DNA from: Rhytidiadelphus loreus
Taxonomy: Eukaryota > Streptophyta > Bryopsida > Hypnales > Hylocomiaceae
DNA length: 64,000 nucleotides
NCBI GenBank assembly: GCA_947034895.1
Contig: OX344764.1
Location: forward strand, 43,381,348 to 43,445,347
Reading direction: 5' to 3'
Shown: one piece after another, positions 20,810 through 32,462 of the stretch
How positions within the stretch are numbered: the first letter of the stretch is position 1
Layout of the letters: the number at the start of each line of letters is the position of its first letter
Notes under the pieces: generated by a model
The model's database searches: none
Told to the model about the DNA's origin: nothing
What the model saw: the letters and a program-made list of their open reading frames with translations, nothing else
Translations under genes and position numbers: made by a program

Positions 20810-22030
20810 GTAAGTGCAAGGCTTCGCCATCAATTTGGATTTAACACCAAATTTAGGACTCCTAGCCCTTAGGGGTTCAAAGCTCCGCCGTCTAATGAAC
20901 TTTTAACACACAATCTAAGACTGAAATCGATTGAAAAGGTAGAGTTTTGTTATCCAAAAGGGAACCACCTCACTCTTTTTCTAATAGGGATAACAAGGAC
21001 TAGACTTGATACAATGCATGAACTCACATTAGCAATAAAGACGGAAAGAACTTGTAGTTAATAATAGGAATTAGTACAAAGATGACACAGAAGCATGAAA
21101 CTAGAGACCCTCCAAAATGGCATTGCCAAGGTACAATGGAGGGGAAGCTCTAGAGTTAGTACACGTGAAGACTTCAAGGGAACAAGGTAATGATCAACTC
21201 AATAAGACGCTTACAACGAAGAAGATGTGGACTTCTAAAACCAACGTAGCAATAAGGTGTAGAAGGACCTCCAAAGTCCTCTACACTTCTTGTAAAACAC
21301 CAACAACGACTCTAAAAGAAGCCCAAAGACAAGGCTCAGGAGTTTTGGCCAAAACGGCCAAAGCCTTTACACAAAGTGGGACCAATAGTCCCAAGTACAA
21401 GAGAAGGGGGTGTTTTAAAAGGAAGAAGGGTGCCCTTTTATACTCTTCCAAAACACCTTTACCTCCTCTTTCTAACCTAGGTAACCCTATCGTTCTAGAT
21501 TTCATCCTTATCTTTTAGGATTTTCACCGCATTAGGGTTTTTACGCTAATCCTAAGCTCTAACTTTTAGAGTGCAACTTCAAATCGCAAACGGATTGCGC
21601 CATTGGCTTTAGAAGGCCATTTGTATTCTACCGGATCCCACAATCCTTGTTTCTCTCGCAAAAAACTCATTGACAACCAGCACCAACTTGAATCAGTAAA
21701 AGGGTTAAAATCTAACTTTTGGAGGTTACCTTTTTTGACTAGGGAGAATAGCTAGAGTTTTCGGGAGGGACCTAGGGAGTAAGAAAAGACCCTTTGATGA
21801 CTTTGTTCTAACTTCGTGCGCTCCCGAGACACCGGTCAACTCCACAAAAATCTTGCCATAATTGATAATTGGAAGAATGTCAATGATTCAGTTGCCTCCC
21901 GCTATCAAAATACTTTGAAACTTGTAGGGGAACCTTATTAATATAAAATAAGTTAATCTAATTTTTAGTGAGAATTTACCGCAGCCTTGGTAATTTAAAT
22001 AATTTCCTTTCGTGGCTTTTAACGGTTGAC
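20810..22030 (-). mobile_element. LTR-like promoter repeat, copy B
   Basis: The part 21096-22030 aligns to copy A (10598-11500) and copy C (25165-26050), including TATAAAA (complement of 21436-21442) and the end sequence with GGCATTGCCAAGGTACAATGGAGGG. The flank 20810-21095 matches 24870-25164 of copy C and carries the GGCGGAGCTTTGAA core. The 683-base module present in A and C is missing here and other sequence joins at 22030. Confidence 0.6.
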
Positions 22031-22730
22031 TGTGGGCGCTTATTTACCCACCCTTGATAAATTGGCAAACACAACCAGGTTCTAATCCTAGGGTAGTTTC
22101 CTACTCTAATGGATGTCTAAGCATCAATCCATTGTGCCTTCCAAGCAATGGATCTTTTTTGCTAATTCCCTAATAGTGACTCTCTAATCGTGGTTCTAAA
22201 TGACTCTTAGGTTGACTATCGTGCTACGTTATGTTTTGTGTTTCCTATTTCTAAATTTTACTCGATTGTCCTAAGACAGAAGATCATCTTATGCCATTTC
22301 TAAAAACCTAAGACTCGTTCAAATTGGACTTTCTAATAACCCACTATGGGTGGATGAAGTATTGGCCGCTCTGCTATCCAACTTCATCCATGGTTCTCTA
22401 TAGGCTTCTAATTCCAATTGAGGGAAAAATTAGACCTACGGACCCAAATCTATAGGTTCTAATTAAATCCTAAATTTCAACTTGGTTGGATGAGCACGTC
22501 CAAGTTTCATCCGTTTTGGGCTTGAAACTTCATCCACCAATATCTCGGTCGTCCTAACTCCGATTCCTACGTGTCTTATGTTTTTGGAAACCTCTTGGGG
22601 TCTACTCTAAGCCTATTTACTCAAATCTGACCTGAACTTGGACCTAGTGACATCTAGCTCTCGGCCTACCTATCCGGTTGGAATGTTGGGGGGATAGTTA
22701 GGAGTTTACCACGGCATGGAAGTCCATGCC
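22031..22730 (-). mobile_element. Internal fragment of the same family upstream of copy B
   Basis: On the minus strand it contains an intron-like stretch with GGATGAAGTT words, then CATTGCTTGGAAGGCACAATGG at about 22135-22155. The latter matches the HCLE(S/G) part of the second exon in D and D'. Intron and exon-2 remnants immediately followed by the promoter module suggest an internal region joined to a downstream terminal repeat. Confidence 0.4.
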
Positions 22731-22739
22731 CAAGCTTGT

Positions 22740-23300
22740 CAAGTTTCCCTCTTCCTCCATGGTGAGCGGTGAAGGTGCACCCCCCCCCAAGTTAGCGAGA
22801 GTAGGCCTTTATCTTTGTGGCTGAAAGATAAGCCTTCTTCCTTGAAAGGAATTCTTTCACCTTTCTTCCTCCTTTTCCTCAATCCACGTGCCCCATCAAG
22901 AGGGGTGGTTGAGGGTGTCCTTCACTTCCGTAGAAAGTCAAATTGTCGGTTAACTACTACTTACGTCCGGAAGAAAATACTATGCGCGTAAGATTACCCT
23001 AATGGTGGAAGGGATTCTTCCCTTATCTTCACCAAGGCCTTTCCCTCCTATCTAACTCTTCCTTTCTCTATCCTTCCTTCATTCGGAGGTGAGTGCCTTG
23101 AGGTTGTGGTGGAGACATTGTTGTTGAGGTGTTGTTGTTGGTGGCGCTTGGAGAGCTTCGTGGTGCCTTGTCTTGTTTAGCCTTCTTGTACCCCCTAGGC
23201 TAGGACTCCGATTTTTTGCGTGCCCTTGTCTACTCTACTTCTTTTTCCTATATCTCCCCCTACTAGTTAATTTCCACCCCCTAGCTTAGTTTTAGCCAAC
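22740..23300. other. No gene recognised
   Basis: Mixed-composition DNA with poly-C tracts and a GGTTGTGGTGGAGACATTGTTGTTG-like simple stretch at about 23100. No ORF with a recognisable domain. Confidence 0.4.
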
Positions 23301-23319
23301 CCCCCTTTTTAGCAAAACC

Positions 23320-23865
23320 GGACTCCAACTTTCCCGAGCTGGACTAGCCCCTTACCTCCCCGAGCTGGACTGGACCTCCCTCTCCGAGCTGGACTGGATC
23401 CTCCCTCCTTGAGCTGGGCTGGACCCCCCCCTTCCCAAGCGGACTGGACTCTCCCTCCCCGAAAGGACTGGACCTCCCTCCCAAGCAGATTGGACCTCCC
23501 TCCCCGAGCGGACTGGACTCTCTCTCTCCGACGGGAGTGGACCTTCCTCCCCGAGCGGACTGGACCCTCCCTCCCCAACGGATTGGACTCTCCTTTCGCG
23601 ACAGGACTAGATCCTCCCTTCCCGGCTAGACTAGATCCTCCCTTCCCGGCTAGACTAGATCCTCCCTTGAGCTGACTGGACCCTTCCTCGGCTGGACTGG
23701 CCCTCCCCTCTCGGACTGGATTGACCCCTTTCTTCGAGCTGGACTGGCCCTCCCTCCTCAACAGACTGGACCCTCCCTTGGTTGGACTGGCCCTCCCCTC
23801 TCGGACTGGACTGACCCCTTTCCCGAGCTGGACTGGCCCTTTCTCCCGAGCTAGACAGTTTTTTT
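23320..23865. repeat. Minisatellite of (GAGC)GGACTGGACCYTCCCTCCCC type
   Basis: More than 20 imperfect units of about 20-28 bases built on GGACTGGA and CTCCCTCCC. Long frames on both strands, such as 23309-23761 on the minus strand, translate the repeat and are not genes. Confidence 0.85.
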
Positions 23866-23869
23866 TCCT

Positions 23870-24865
23870 AAATTATAAATGTGGGCAAACAACAACAAAA
23901 AGAACGAACAACACGAGGAGTTTTTTTCTAAGTACAATCGGACCTAGATTTTGGATACTAAACTTTGGTCAGTTCCCAAAATGTTTTGGGAACTAAACTT
24001 TGGAACTAAACTTTGGAACTGGGTATAAGTATGCTAGACCCTGCACTTTTTTGAGTCACAAAGCAGTTTTTTAGGACATAATGATTTTGAACTTGTTATT
24101 GCTTGAACTTAGAAGTTTTTTTCTCCATATTTTTTTTGGTTTTCTAAACAATATACAAGTGAAAAATCTGTAGGCATCATTGGTTTCTTGAATAACTAAA
24201 TTGAAAGCTAGATTGAAAGTGAGAAATTTGTACTTTTTGAACCATCACTTTATGTCACAGGGCACAAATTCACATAAAAGTACAAATATCTTGGTCATAT
24301 AAAGTGAAAAGTATTGAATTTTTTTTGGCAAATAAGATAAAGAAGAGCAATGTCTTGGAATCTGCTCTCAATTTAATGTTAACAGCTCCTATCTGGCAAA
24401 AATCTTAGAAATCAATGAGTTATCTTTTATAGTGGATATCTAGTAGAAAAATCCAGCTTTTTGAAATCGGATCCAAAATTCATAATGGCTGTAGCTAGTT
24501 TTAGATTGGCTTCCTAACCACATCAAAAGATCCGGTGGTCTCTAGAGTTGAATTAAGAAAGAAATTAATTTTTTGTCAAGTACTTTGTGGCGCTTTTGGG
24601 TACAAAAAGTAGTTTTAGTACAATTTTTAATTTTTAAGTACAAATATTTCATAAATGCCCGACTTTGGATCTCACTAGCACTTTTTGTTAGCCTCTAATA
24701 TACTTATTGGTTGATCTCCAACACTTAATTCTTCCCTCACAATCACTTAGAAGTCAGAAACATCAACCCTAAATCCAAGTGCAAAAAGTGCAATTTTGTA
24801 TTTGAAGTACAGAAAAGTACAATTCAATTTTGCCCAAACTGCTTAGGCGTAGCGTACTTACACCC
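23870..24865. other. AT-rich spacer with no gene
   Basis: Low-complexity DNA with stops in all frames. A short doubled phrase (GGGAACTAAACTTTGG / AACTAAACTTTGGAACT) occurs at about 23985-24020. Confidence 0.4.
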
Positions 24866-24869
24866 AACT

Positions 24870-26739
24870 AACCTAGGGGGAAGTGCAAAGCTTCGCTGTC
24901 AATTTGGTTCTAACGCCAAATTTAGGACTATTTGCTTCTCCACGGGTTCAAAGCTTTGTCGTCTGGTGACTCTTTTAACACAAAATTTAGGACTAGAACT
25001 AGACCCCAAAAGGTGGAGTCTAGTTACCCCAAGGGGCACTACTCCACTTTTTTCCAACAAAAGACAAAAGACTCACTTCAACGTAATGCAAAAGACTCGG
25101 GTTAGTAACAAATGCAAGAGAACATGGGGTTAGTGAATGGTAAGACGGTATAATCACTAAGTCATGGAACTAGAGGCCCCCCAAAGCGGCATCGCTAAGG
25201 TACAGTGAAGGGTTGCTCTAAGGTTAGTACAATGTACACCAAAGATGATCAAGGACTCTAAAGACAATGCTCTTAGGACTCCACAAAAGTTGCAAGGATA
25301 TGACAAAGAAGAACTCCCATGGACTTGAACACAAAAAAAATGCAACAACAAAAGGAGCAAAAATGCTCCAAAAACATCGTAGGGAGTTTTGGCAAGTGCC
25401 AAAATATGAAAAGAGGTCGGACCCACGGACCCAAGACAAGTATTGGGGGTGTTTTGGGAGAGAGAAGGGCCCCCTTTTATAGGTTTCCAAGGCCCCCCCC
25501 CTCGACTAGTAATCTCATCCATCCAGATTTTTATCCTTATTTGAGATTTTCACCTAATTTTGGGTTTTACGATGGTCCTAACTTCTAACTTTCGGAGTTT
25601 AACTCCAAATTGCAAACGGATTGCGCCAATGGCTTCAGAAGGCCATTTTTATTGTAAGGGACTCCCAACCCCTATTTCTATCGCGAAAAATCCATCGGAA
25701 ACTAGCGCCAACTAGAGCTAATTAAAAGGGTAAAAAACTAACTTTTGGAGTTTACCTCTTTTGGCCTGGGTAACTAGCTAGGGTTGTTGGGGAGGCTTTA
25801 GGAAGTGAGAAAAGACTCCTTGATGTCTTCGTTCCAACTTTATATGATCCTGGAATGCCGGTCAACCTTGCAAAGACCTTGCCGTAATTAATAATTGGGG
25901 GAATGTTGATGATTTCGGCTGCCTTCCGCTATCGGAACACCATGAAATTTTTCGGGGAGCGTTATTAACATAAAAAATGCTAATATAATTTTTAGTGAGA
26001 TTTTACTGCCGCCTGGGTAATTTATACAAATTTCCCGTCGTGGCTGTTGGCGGTTGACCGCTCGAAAAAAAATCCTCTGGAGATCAGAAAAAAACGAGAC
26101 TTTTTTGGGGAACCTCTCATGGAGTCACCCAAGCCACGTGCCAAGTATTGGGCTAATCTGGCATATAGTCGGTGGCGAGGCGAAAACTGACTTCGTTTGA
26201 ATTATCGGCAGTCAAAGAATCTTTCACACATGAGGGAATCTTGGCGAACGGATTTTGCTGTAGATACCCCGACATGTTCCATATCCAAGAGCACTATCCG
26301 GCGGCCGTAGATTCCTCCATAGGGCCTGTCTTGGACAAGTAACACCTACAAGTTAACAATTGGGATTCCTAACATTTCGTCGATGGAATGGGGAAACTAG
26401 AACCTATCTTTAGAGATTTATGTGTGAATCTCTCTAACTTTTTTAAGATCAATTTAGCCTATCATGGTCACATGCACTAGATTTGGGCTATTTTGGGTAA
26501 ATTACCGGTAGCCCTATTGTTTTCTACTATTTACGGGTTCTAACCTATATACAAACGGGGTTCGTGGGTAATTTAGGGATAAAAGGCTATTTATGACCAA
26601 ACACTATACTCGTACGTGACATACCTATTTTGGTTCTACACTCTTTTGGGGGCTTTTCGTAGTATTTTATGCCTTAATTTGTAATAAACTAAAAAGAAAG
26701 AAAACTATGAGTCCCAAGTGACGAATTTGGGGCTGACAT
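24870..26739 (-). mobile_element. LTR-like promoter repeat, copy C, with downstream flank
   Basis: The terminal-repeat part is 25165-26739 (plus-strand TGGAACTAG to GGGCTGACA, TG...CA), colinear with copy A over about 1.57 kb. TATAAAA lies at the complement of 25475-25481. The flank 24870-25164 matches the flank of copy B, including the GGGAAGTGCAAAGCTTCGCTGTC words. Frames of about 90-120 residues here arise in the A/C-shared sequence and have no known domain. Confidence 0.6.
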
Positions 26740-26740
26740 T

Positions 26741-27422
26741 GACCGCTCGGAAAAAAATCTTTTGGAGATCAGAAAAAATCGATATTTTTTGGAAAACCTC
26801 TCATAGAATTCCCCAAGGCACATGCCAAGTCTGGAGTCAGTCTTGTGCATAGTTGGTAGGAAGGTAAAAACCTACTTCTCTTGAATTATTGGTAGTCAGG
26901 GAATCTTCCACATGTGAGGGAATCTGGGCAAATTGATTTTGTTGTTGACTCCCTGACATGCTTCCGATCCTAAAGCACCATCCAGTAGCTGTAGATTCCT
27001 CTAGTTGGCTTGTCTTGGAAAAATGACACCTGCATGCTAACAATTGGAATTCCTAATATTTTGTCCATGGAATGGGGAAACTAGAATCTATTTTTGGAGA
27101 TTTCCGTAAGGACCTTTCTATCTCTCTTCGGACTAATTTAGCCAAGCATAGTCACATGCACTAGAATTTAGGCTATTTCGGGTAAGTTCCTTGCGAGCTT
27201 ATTGTTTCCCACTACTTTGTGGTTCTAACCTATGTATAAGTGGGTTTTGGGGGGGGGTTAAGGATAAAAGGCTATTTGTGACCAAAAGCTATACTGGCAT
27301 GTGACATGCCTATTTTGGTTCTACAATCGTTTGGTTTTTTTTTGTATAATATTACGACTTTAAATGCACAAATCTAAAAAAAAGAAAACTATAAGTCCCA
27401 AGTGACAATATTGGGGCTCACA
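26741..27422 (-). mobile_element. Second, tandem copy of the 683-base module of copy C
   Basis: TGACCGCTCGGAAAAAAATC at 26741 restarts the sequence found at 26055, one base after the first module ends at 26739. It runs to GGGGCTCACA ending at 27422. The same module in copy A is 11503-12185. All three have TG and CA ends on both strands. This copy is the most diverged. Confidence 0.7.
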
Positions 27423-28385
27423 TCTTCCTTTTATTATAGGTTTCCATGTAGAAAAATATATATTTTTTAATTGTAATTGTACAAATTCAAACTAGACGTG
27501 TTAGAGATTACATAAGAAAAGAAAACACAACAATATGGATTTTTAAAAATGCAATGTTTGATCATGAGGGTGTTAAAAATGTGAAAGTGATACGAATTCT
27601 TTCAATCCTCTTTTCACATGTCAAATCTACAAATTTATCACTGAAAAAATGAGGTTAAAGGGTTTAGCATGCATAACCCCAATCAATTTACAGCTTCTTG
27701 AAATCTACTCCACAATTTTTTTAAATGAATTTTGAATGTGATTTTTTCTCAAAGATCTAGTGTATTTGAGGTTCATTTTCAACTGAAGAGCCGTCAACAT
27801 TAGAAAATCAAAATTGCACTGGACACCCTTGCACAAAATCTTGAATAGAAAAATCTTAATCATTCATTTTCAAAATCAGATTTTTGATGCTACAACTAGA
27901 CTTCAAAAAGAATTAAAAAGAATTTCAAAAATATAAGCTACTAAAAAATAGTGACTTGGTTGGATTTTGCTTTAACTTCAAAGTATTATCGACACTAGAA
28001 TTTGGTGCCTCGAACATTTAGGGCTTAAAGTGATAGGAGTAGGTACGTGTACCGAAACTGAGAGCATCCCCACCCTTGCTCCCCAAACCACACCCAGATA
28101 GAGAGGTTTGGTGGGTTGCAATTACCAGCTTTCACTGGGTGTTTGCCTGACCCCCAAACCTGCCACTGTATGTGTGCCTGGTAAGTGGCTCTGCTTCCAA
28201 CAGTTCCATTACGCAGTGAGCGGTCACCACAATTAAGGGAATGCTGACAGTTGCAAGATTAGACCATGTACGTCAGTTTTTCTGAACCCAAGCGGGGTGA
28301 AGGTGTAAAAATAGCTGCGTACTTACGGTGAAGGGACCCTCCACTTAGTACATATCTTGTCGATCTTTGCACTTCACAAGCCCCT
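27423..28385. other. AT-rich spacer, then a MITE-like border
   Basis: There is no gene. A GAGCATCCCCACC motif near 28069, like the end of the MITE at 28389, suggests an older related insertion whose partner end was not found. Confidence 0.4.
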
Positions 28386-28388
28386 TTA

Positions 28389-28651
28389 GAGCATCCCCAC
28401 CAACATGTTCTCTATCCCCAAACTTGGGACCTCAAATTAGTCAATCTTGACTTTATAGAGATGAGACCTCGCAAGTTCTCTATATGAGCTCCAATATAGG
28501 GAATTGGGCCCAACTTTTACCGAGTTTTCTATAAATTTGGGGTAGAGATCTTGTTTCGAGACCGGTGCGTGCAAGCTTCTGTATCCCCATTCCCATCTGA
28601 GGTCCTCTCCCTAAATTTTTAGGGATACAGAACATGTTGGTGGGGATGCTC
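28389..28651. mobile_element. Tourist/PIF-Harbinger-like MITE (263 bp)
   Basis: Inverted ends GAGCATCCCCACCAACATGT and the complement at 28625-28651 are near-perfect over about 27 bases. TTA duplications at 28386-28388 and 28652-28654 fit PIF/Harbinger target-site use. The GAGCATC(T/C)CCA end is typical of this class in plants. No ORF inside. Confidence 0.8.
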
Positions 28652-28790
28652 TTAGGCTTTCGCACCTGGCGTTAAGGAGTTTTAACTATGCAAATAGAGA
28701 GGGGCCCCGATGAATTGACCTGTGACTGCCCTGCCCCATGGACGAGGACCTCTGGCTTGCTTAGGGGCCCATGCCAGTTGCTGCGTCTTA

Positions 28791-30400
28791 GGGCCGGTAT
28801 ACACTTGGGGCCGGATTGAAGGCCAGCCGGAATTCTCCAAGTTTGAACCAATGGGATTGCTCAATTTCTCCAAATCCGGCCCAAGAGCTTTATACTTGGG
28901 GCCGGATGGAACCACCACTCATCCTACATGTCGCCTTAGGTGGCATGGTTTTGGCGCCAAAGCATCCGGTCCCAAGGGAGCAATCGGGCCGAGGTTTTTG
29001 GTGGCCCGATTTCCCATCTAGGGCCAGATTGGTGTCACATTCGTATCCTCCGTTGGATCGGACAAATCTCCACCATCTACCATGCAAAGGGCTTTTCTTT
29101 TCTTATTTATTACATTTTTTATTAACTGTGAGCTCAATCCCATCTGGTTGAGTCATGTTGTGATACAGATGTTGTGTTACAAGTTGTTAATACTGAATTT
29201 TATTGTTAATACTGAATTTTATTGTTAATACTGAATTTTATTGTTAATACTGAATTTTATTGTTAATACTGAATTTTATTGTTAATACTGAATTTTATTG
29301 TTAATACTGAATTTTATTGTTAATACTGAATTTTATTGTTAATACTGAATTTTATTGTTAATACTGAATTTTATTGTTAATAATGAATTTTATTATTATT
29401 AACCATTGCAATTGTAACAATAATGTCTTTGCAATTGTTTTAGCATGAGATATTAATAATTAATTTTTTTGGTGTAGACACAAATTACATACTATGTTAT
29501 AGACACTAATTTTGATAAATTACATGCTTAATAAGTAAATTTTTTATACGGACACAAATCTGTAAATGAAAGTCATTGTTGAAGTTATGCCAAAAACTTT
29601 GACATCTACAAGATAATGTGTGTTTTTATCAATTTTGATGACAAATACTTGAAAAAAAGAATATGGTAAGGAAAAATTATGGTACTAGAAATAACATGTA
29701 TGGTAATACTTGATTTACATTTATCATTGAATTCATTCAAGTTTTCATAATAAAAAATTTCATGCTTTTCTTTAAAATAAACTAAGAATATAGATTTGAA
29801 AAAGAGATTAAAAAAAATTACATGTTTTCTTGAATTGTATGTTTAATAAATGACAACTATTATGGGGCTACAAATCTTTTTTCAATGTCAACTCTAGTTT
29901 TAGTGTCAAAAAAAAAAGGTTCAAAAGAAGTCAAAGAACTTTTTTTTTTTCCAAATAGAAAAAATAGGAAGAGAATGGAAAAGGTTAAAAAAAATAAAAA
30001 ATCTCTCTTCCATTTTGAAATAGGTAAAGTAGGAATAAAAAGGAAAGGCTAAAGAATTCTAAAACCTTTTTTTCCTATATTTGAAATAGAATAAATAGAA
30101 AAAAAAACTTTTTTTTTTCTAAAGTATAAAAAATAAAAAGACACATGTCTTAAATTTTTTTAATTAAGCATTCCAAAAATCCAAGAGCACTTTAATCAAG
30201 AATTCGGCCTTAGAATTGGGCCTCAACACTTTACATTACCTAGGGCTGGAGTGATGAATTGGAATTCGGCCCCAGAATTCGGCCTGAACCCCTTTACATT
30301 ATCTGGGGCTGGAGTGGTGATTTGGGGCCGGATTGTGGGCCGGATTGGAGGCAAATCGGGCTGGCCTTCCATCCGGCCCCAGGCTGTGTATATACCCGCC
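28791..30400. mobile_element. Nested element with GGGCCGG-rich inverted arms
   Basis: 28791-28830 (GGGCCGGTATACACTTGGGG, then CCGGATTGAAGGCCAGCC) pairs with the complement of 30357-30400. GGCCGGAT words recur inside both arms and near 28890 and 30325. Frames of 70-110 residues on both strands lie in these mirrored parts and are not credible genes. Confidence 0.6.
29184..29394. repeat. 19-bp minisatellite, about 11 copies
   Basis: Unit TTGTTAATACTGAATTTTA, nearly invariant until the last copy (TAATGAA). The high homogeneity suggests recent expansion. It lies inside the nested GGGCCGG-armed element. Confidence 0.95.
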
Positions 30401-32322
30401 TTTACTTGGAGTCTACCGTCTTTTTGCAAGGTCAAATCTGACTAAGAGCAATCCATTTTTTCACCCCTAAATGACGGACCCATGACCACTGATTTCAAGC
30501 CTCACTTCCTGTTGCTCAGTTTGTTGCCATTTGGCAACTAGATGTGAATGAAAAAAATTTAATTTATTTTTCAGAGATGGAGATACATGTCTTCTTTACT
30601 TCATAAATTGTTTAGATTTTTTGTGGAAAATTGATTTTTTTGAGAATTTTTGAAGAAAAAGTGAAGGAAAATCATATCAAATAGAAAAATACTTCAAATT
30701 TTTTTTAAATTTCATCATGTGTGTATATTATAGTGACAAACATCATAGTATAAACTCAATTTCCGTGTCATTCTATAATTAGAAAACAATAGACATTGAA
30801 AATACATCCAAAGTTCAAATTGCAATAAAATATTCAATATTGGAAATTTTTTCAAAATTCAAATTGGAGTAGAAACTAGAGTAGATGACCTTCATTTTGT
30901 TAGTTGGATTTAAACTTAAAAAACATTATTTTTGTGGAGAAATTTCAGATTTAGAGCAAGGAGCAACAACTTCCCAAAATACTCTAAAATAGCATATTTT
31001 GTGATCCCTTTTTTTTAATAACTTCTTATTTACCTGAAGACAAACACTAGCAAGTCTCCAAACTCAATTAGATACTCTTCATCACCCAACATGAAAGGTC
31101 AACAAAAAACTTTTTGGATGAAAAAATGCTTTCGGACTCTTTCTTTTGAACAGTATTGTCATCAAAACGCACGGAATGGCATCCGCGGCGCTCCAGGGTT
31201 AAGAATGCTTTGCTTCCATACATGAAATGGAAAAAAAAAACCCGTGTCTTCTGTAGTTGTGTAAGAAACATGAAAAGTTGAAAGTGCTAACTCATCAATT
31301 TTTTTTGACAAATAAAGCAAACTTTACTAGGTCCAATGCAAATTGATGAACAAGTATTTCCAAGGATCCTTGTGTTTGAAGAGGAATGGGAAGCTTGTTA
31401 TATTTACAAAGGTGGTAGGAGGTAGAGCAACCCCTGTGGGATATGTAAATTAGAAGGAGGAGGAGCTCCACCACTAGTAGTTAAGTCTAAAGTAGTAATT
31501 GTGTTAAAACTGGGATTTCAGACCCCATTTAGGCATAGCAAAACATCTTTTTTTTTAAACTTTTAACTAAATAAAGTTGGAAAATCAATATATCTTTCAT
31601 CTCTAAAAATCCGTTTGAGATTTTGATACTCTAATCAAAAGTTATGGACAAGTTTTAGAAAGGGACATTTTAGAAATACAATGCTCTAAAGAAATAAGTC
31701 TCAAGAAAGGCATTTGGATATTTTGTAAGAATTCAAATTGAATCAATCATTGGAACTTTTTGGATTTGGCACATGTATTTTCATGAGGATGCAAGCAACT
31801 AGAAATTATTTTGAAATGTAAAAATCTAAAATTTTGTAATTAAGATTTTTTTTTTAAGTGCTTAGAAGTGGTAATTTAATGCTTTAAAGACAACAAATTC
31901 ATATGTAAGTGTAAATGCCTTAATTTATAACCATTTGGATTTATTACACCAAAAATATCGAAAGTCCCCAATATTAAAAAAAATTATATCCTTGCATGTT
32001 TACTTTTATTGTTTTGGAATTTCATTATGTTGAATTTCTAAGCTATAAAAAATAAATACACCTTCTGAAAGTGTGGATCTATATATAAAGAGGTTGATCT
32101 ATGTTGAATGATTGTTTGCGTAAGGTTTAGAATTAATTGTATAAAAGCTACATGGGAGTATTTTGCTAAATAACAATGCTTGGAATATGTATGGGAATTC
32201 AAAGTGCAACTGTATATTGAACCTCAATTCTGTGGAGACCAAAATGCCACTTTTAAGTTTCATGATTTTTTTGTAAATTGAAAGATTTTGATTTCAAAAA
32301 AATGATAGACCCCAAGTAAGAG
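29395..32322. other. AT-rich filler inside the inverted-repeat segment
   Basis: No gene. At 31536-31665 it holds a diverged half copy of the foldback at 20129-20485 (shared TATCTTTCATCTC-AAAAATCCGTTTG and AAAAGTTATG), and long A/T runs near 29910-30120. Confidence 0.5.
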
Positions 32323-32462
32323 GCAGCAACAGGCATGGGGCCCCTAAGCAAGCCAGAGGATCAGAGGTCCTTGTCCATGGGGCGGGGCAATCACAGGTCA
32401 ATTCATCGAGGCCCCTCTCTATTTGCATAGTTAAAACTCCTTAACGCCAGGTGCGAAAGCCC

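Larger units (their letters stand above)
28655..32462. mobile_element. 3.8-kb segment bounded by about 135-bp inverted repeats
   Basis: The left arm (28655-28787, GGCTTTCGCACCTGGCGTTA ... GTTGCTGC) is nearly the exact complement of 32323-32462. Inside are a second pair of inverted arms, a 19-bp minisatellite, part of a foldback family and AT-rich DNA. No transposase frame was found. It may be a foldback-type or deleted DNA transposon, or two insertions of one short element in opposite orientation. Confidence 0.65.

Noticed and set aside
23309..23761. 150-residue minus-strand frame and its plus-strand partners
   Set aside because: They translate the GGACTGGA/CTCCCTCCC minisatellite. Repeats of this kind leave open frames on both strands by composition alone.
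10598..27422. Complete autonomous LTR retrotransposon
   Set aside because: No reverse transcriptase, RNase H, integrase or protease motif was found on either strand, and no pair of LTRs with matching target duplications could be defined.
28722..29151. Overlapping frames of about 100 residues on both strands
   Set aside because: They lie in inverted-repeat arms with GGCCGG words, and similar frames occur in the mirrored arm at 30.2-30.4 kb. No domain and no splice support.
29184..29394. CRISPR array
   Set aside because: Units of 19 bases abut directly with no unique spacers, so this is a minisatellite in a plant genome.
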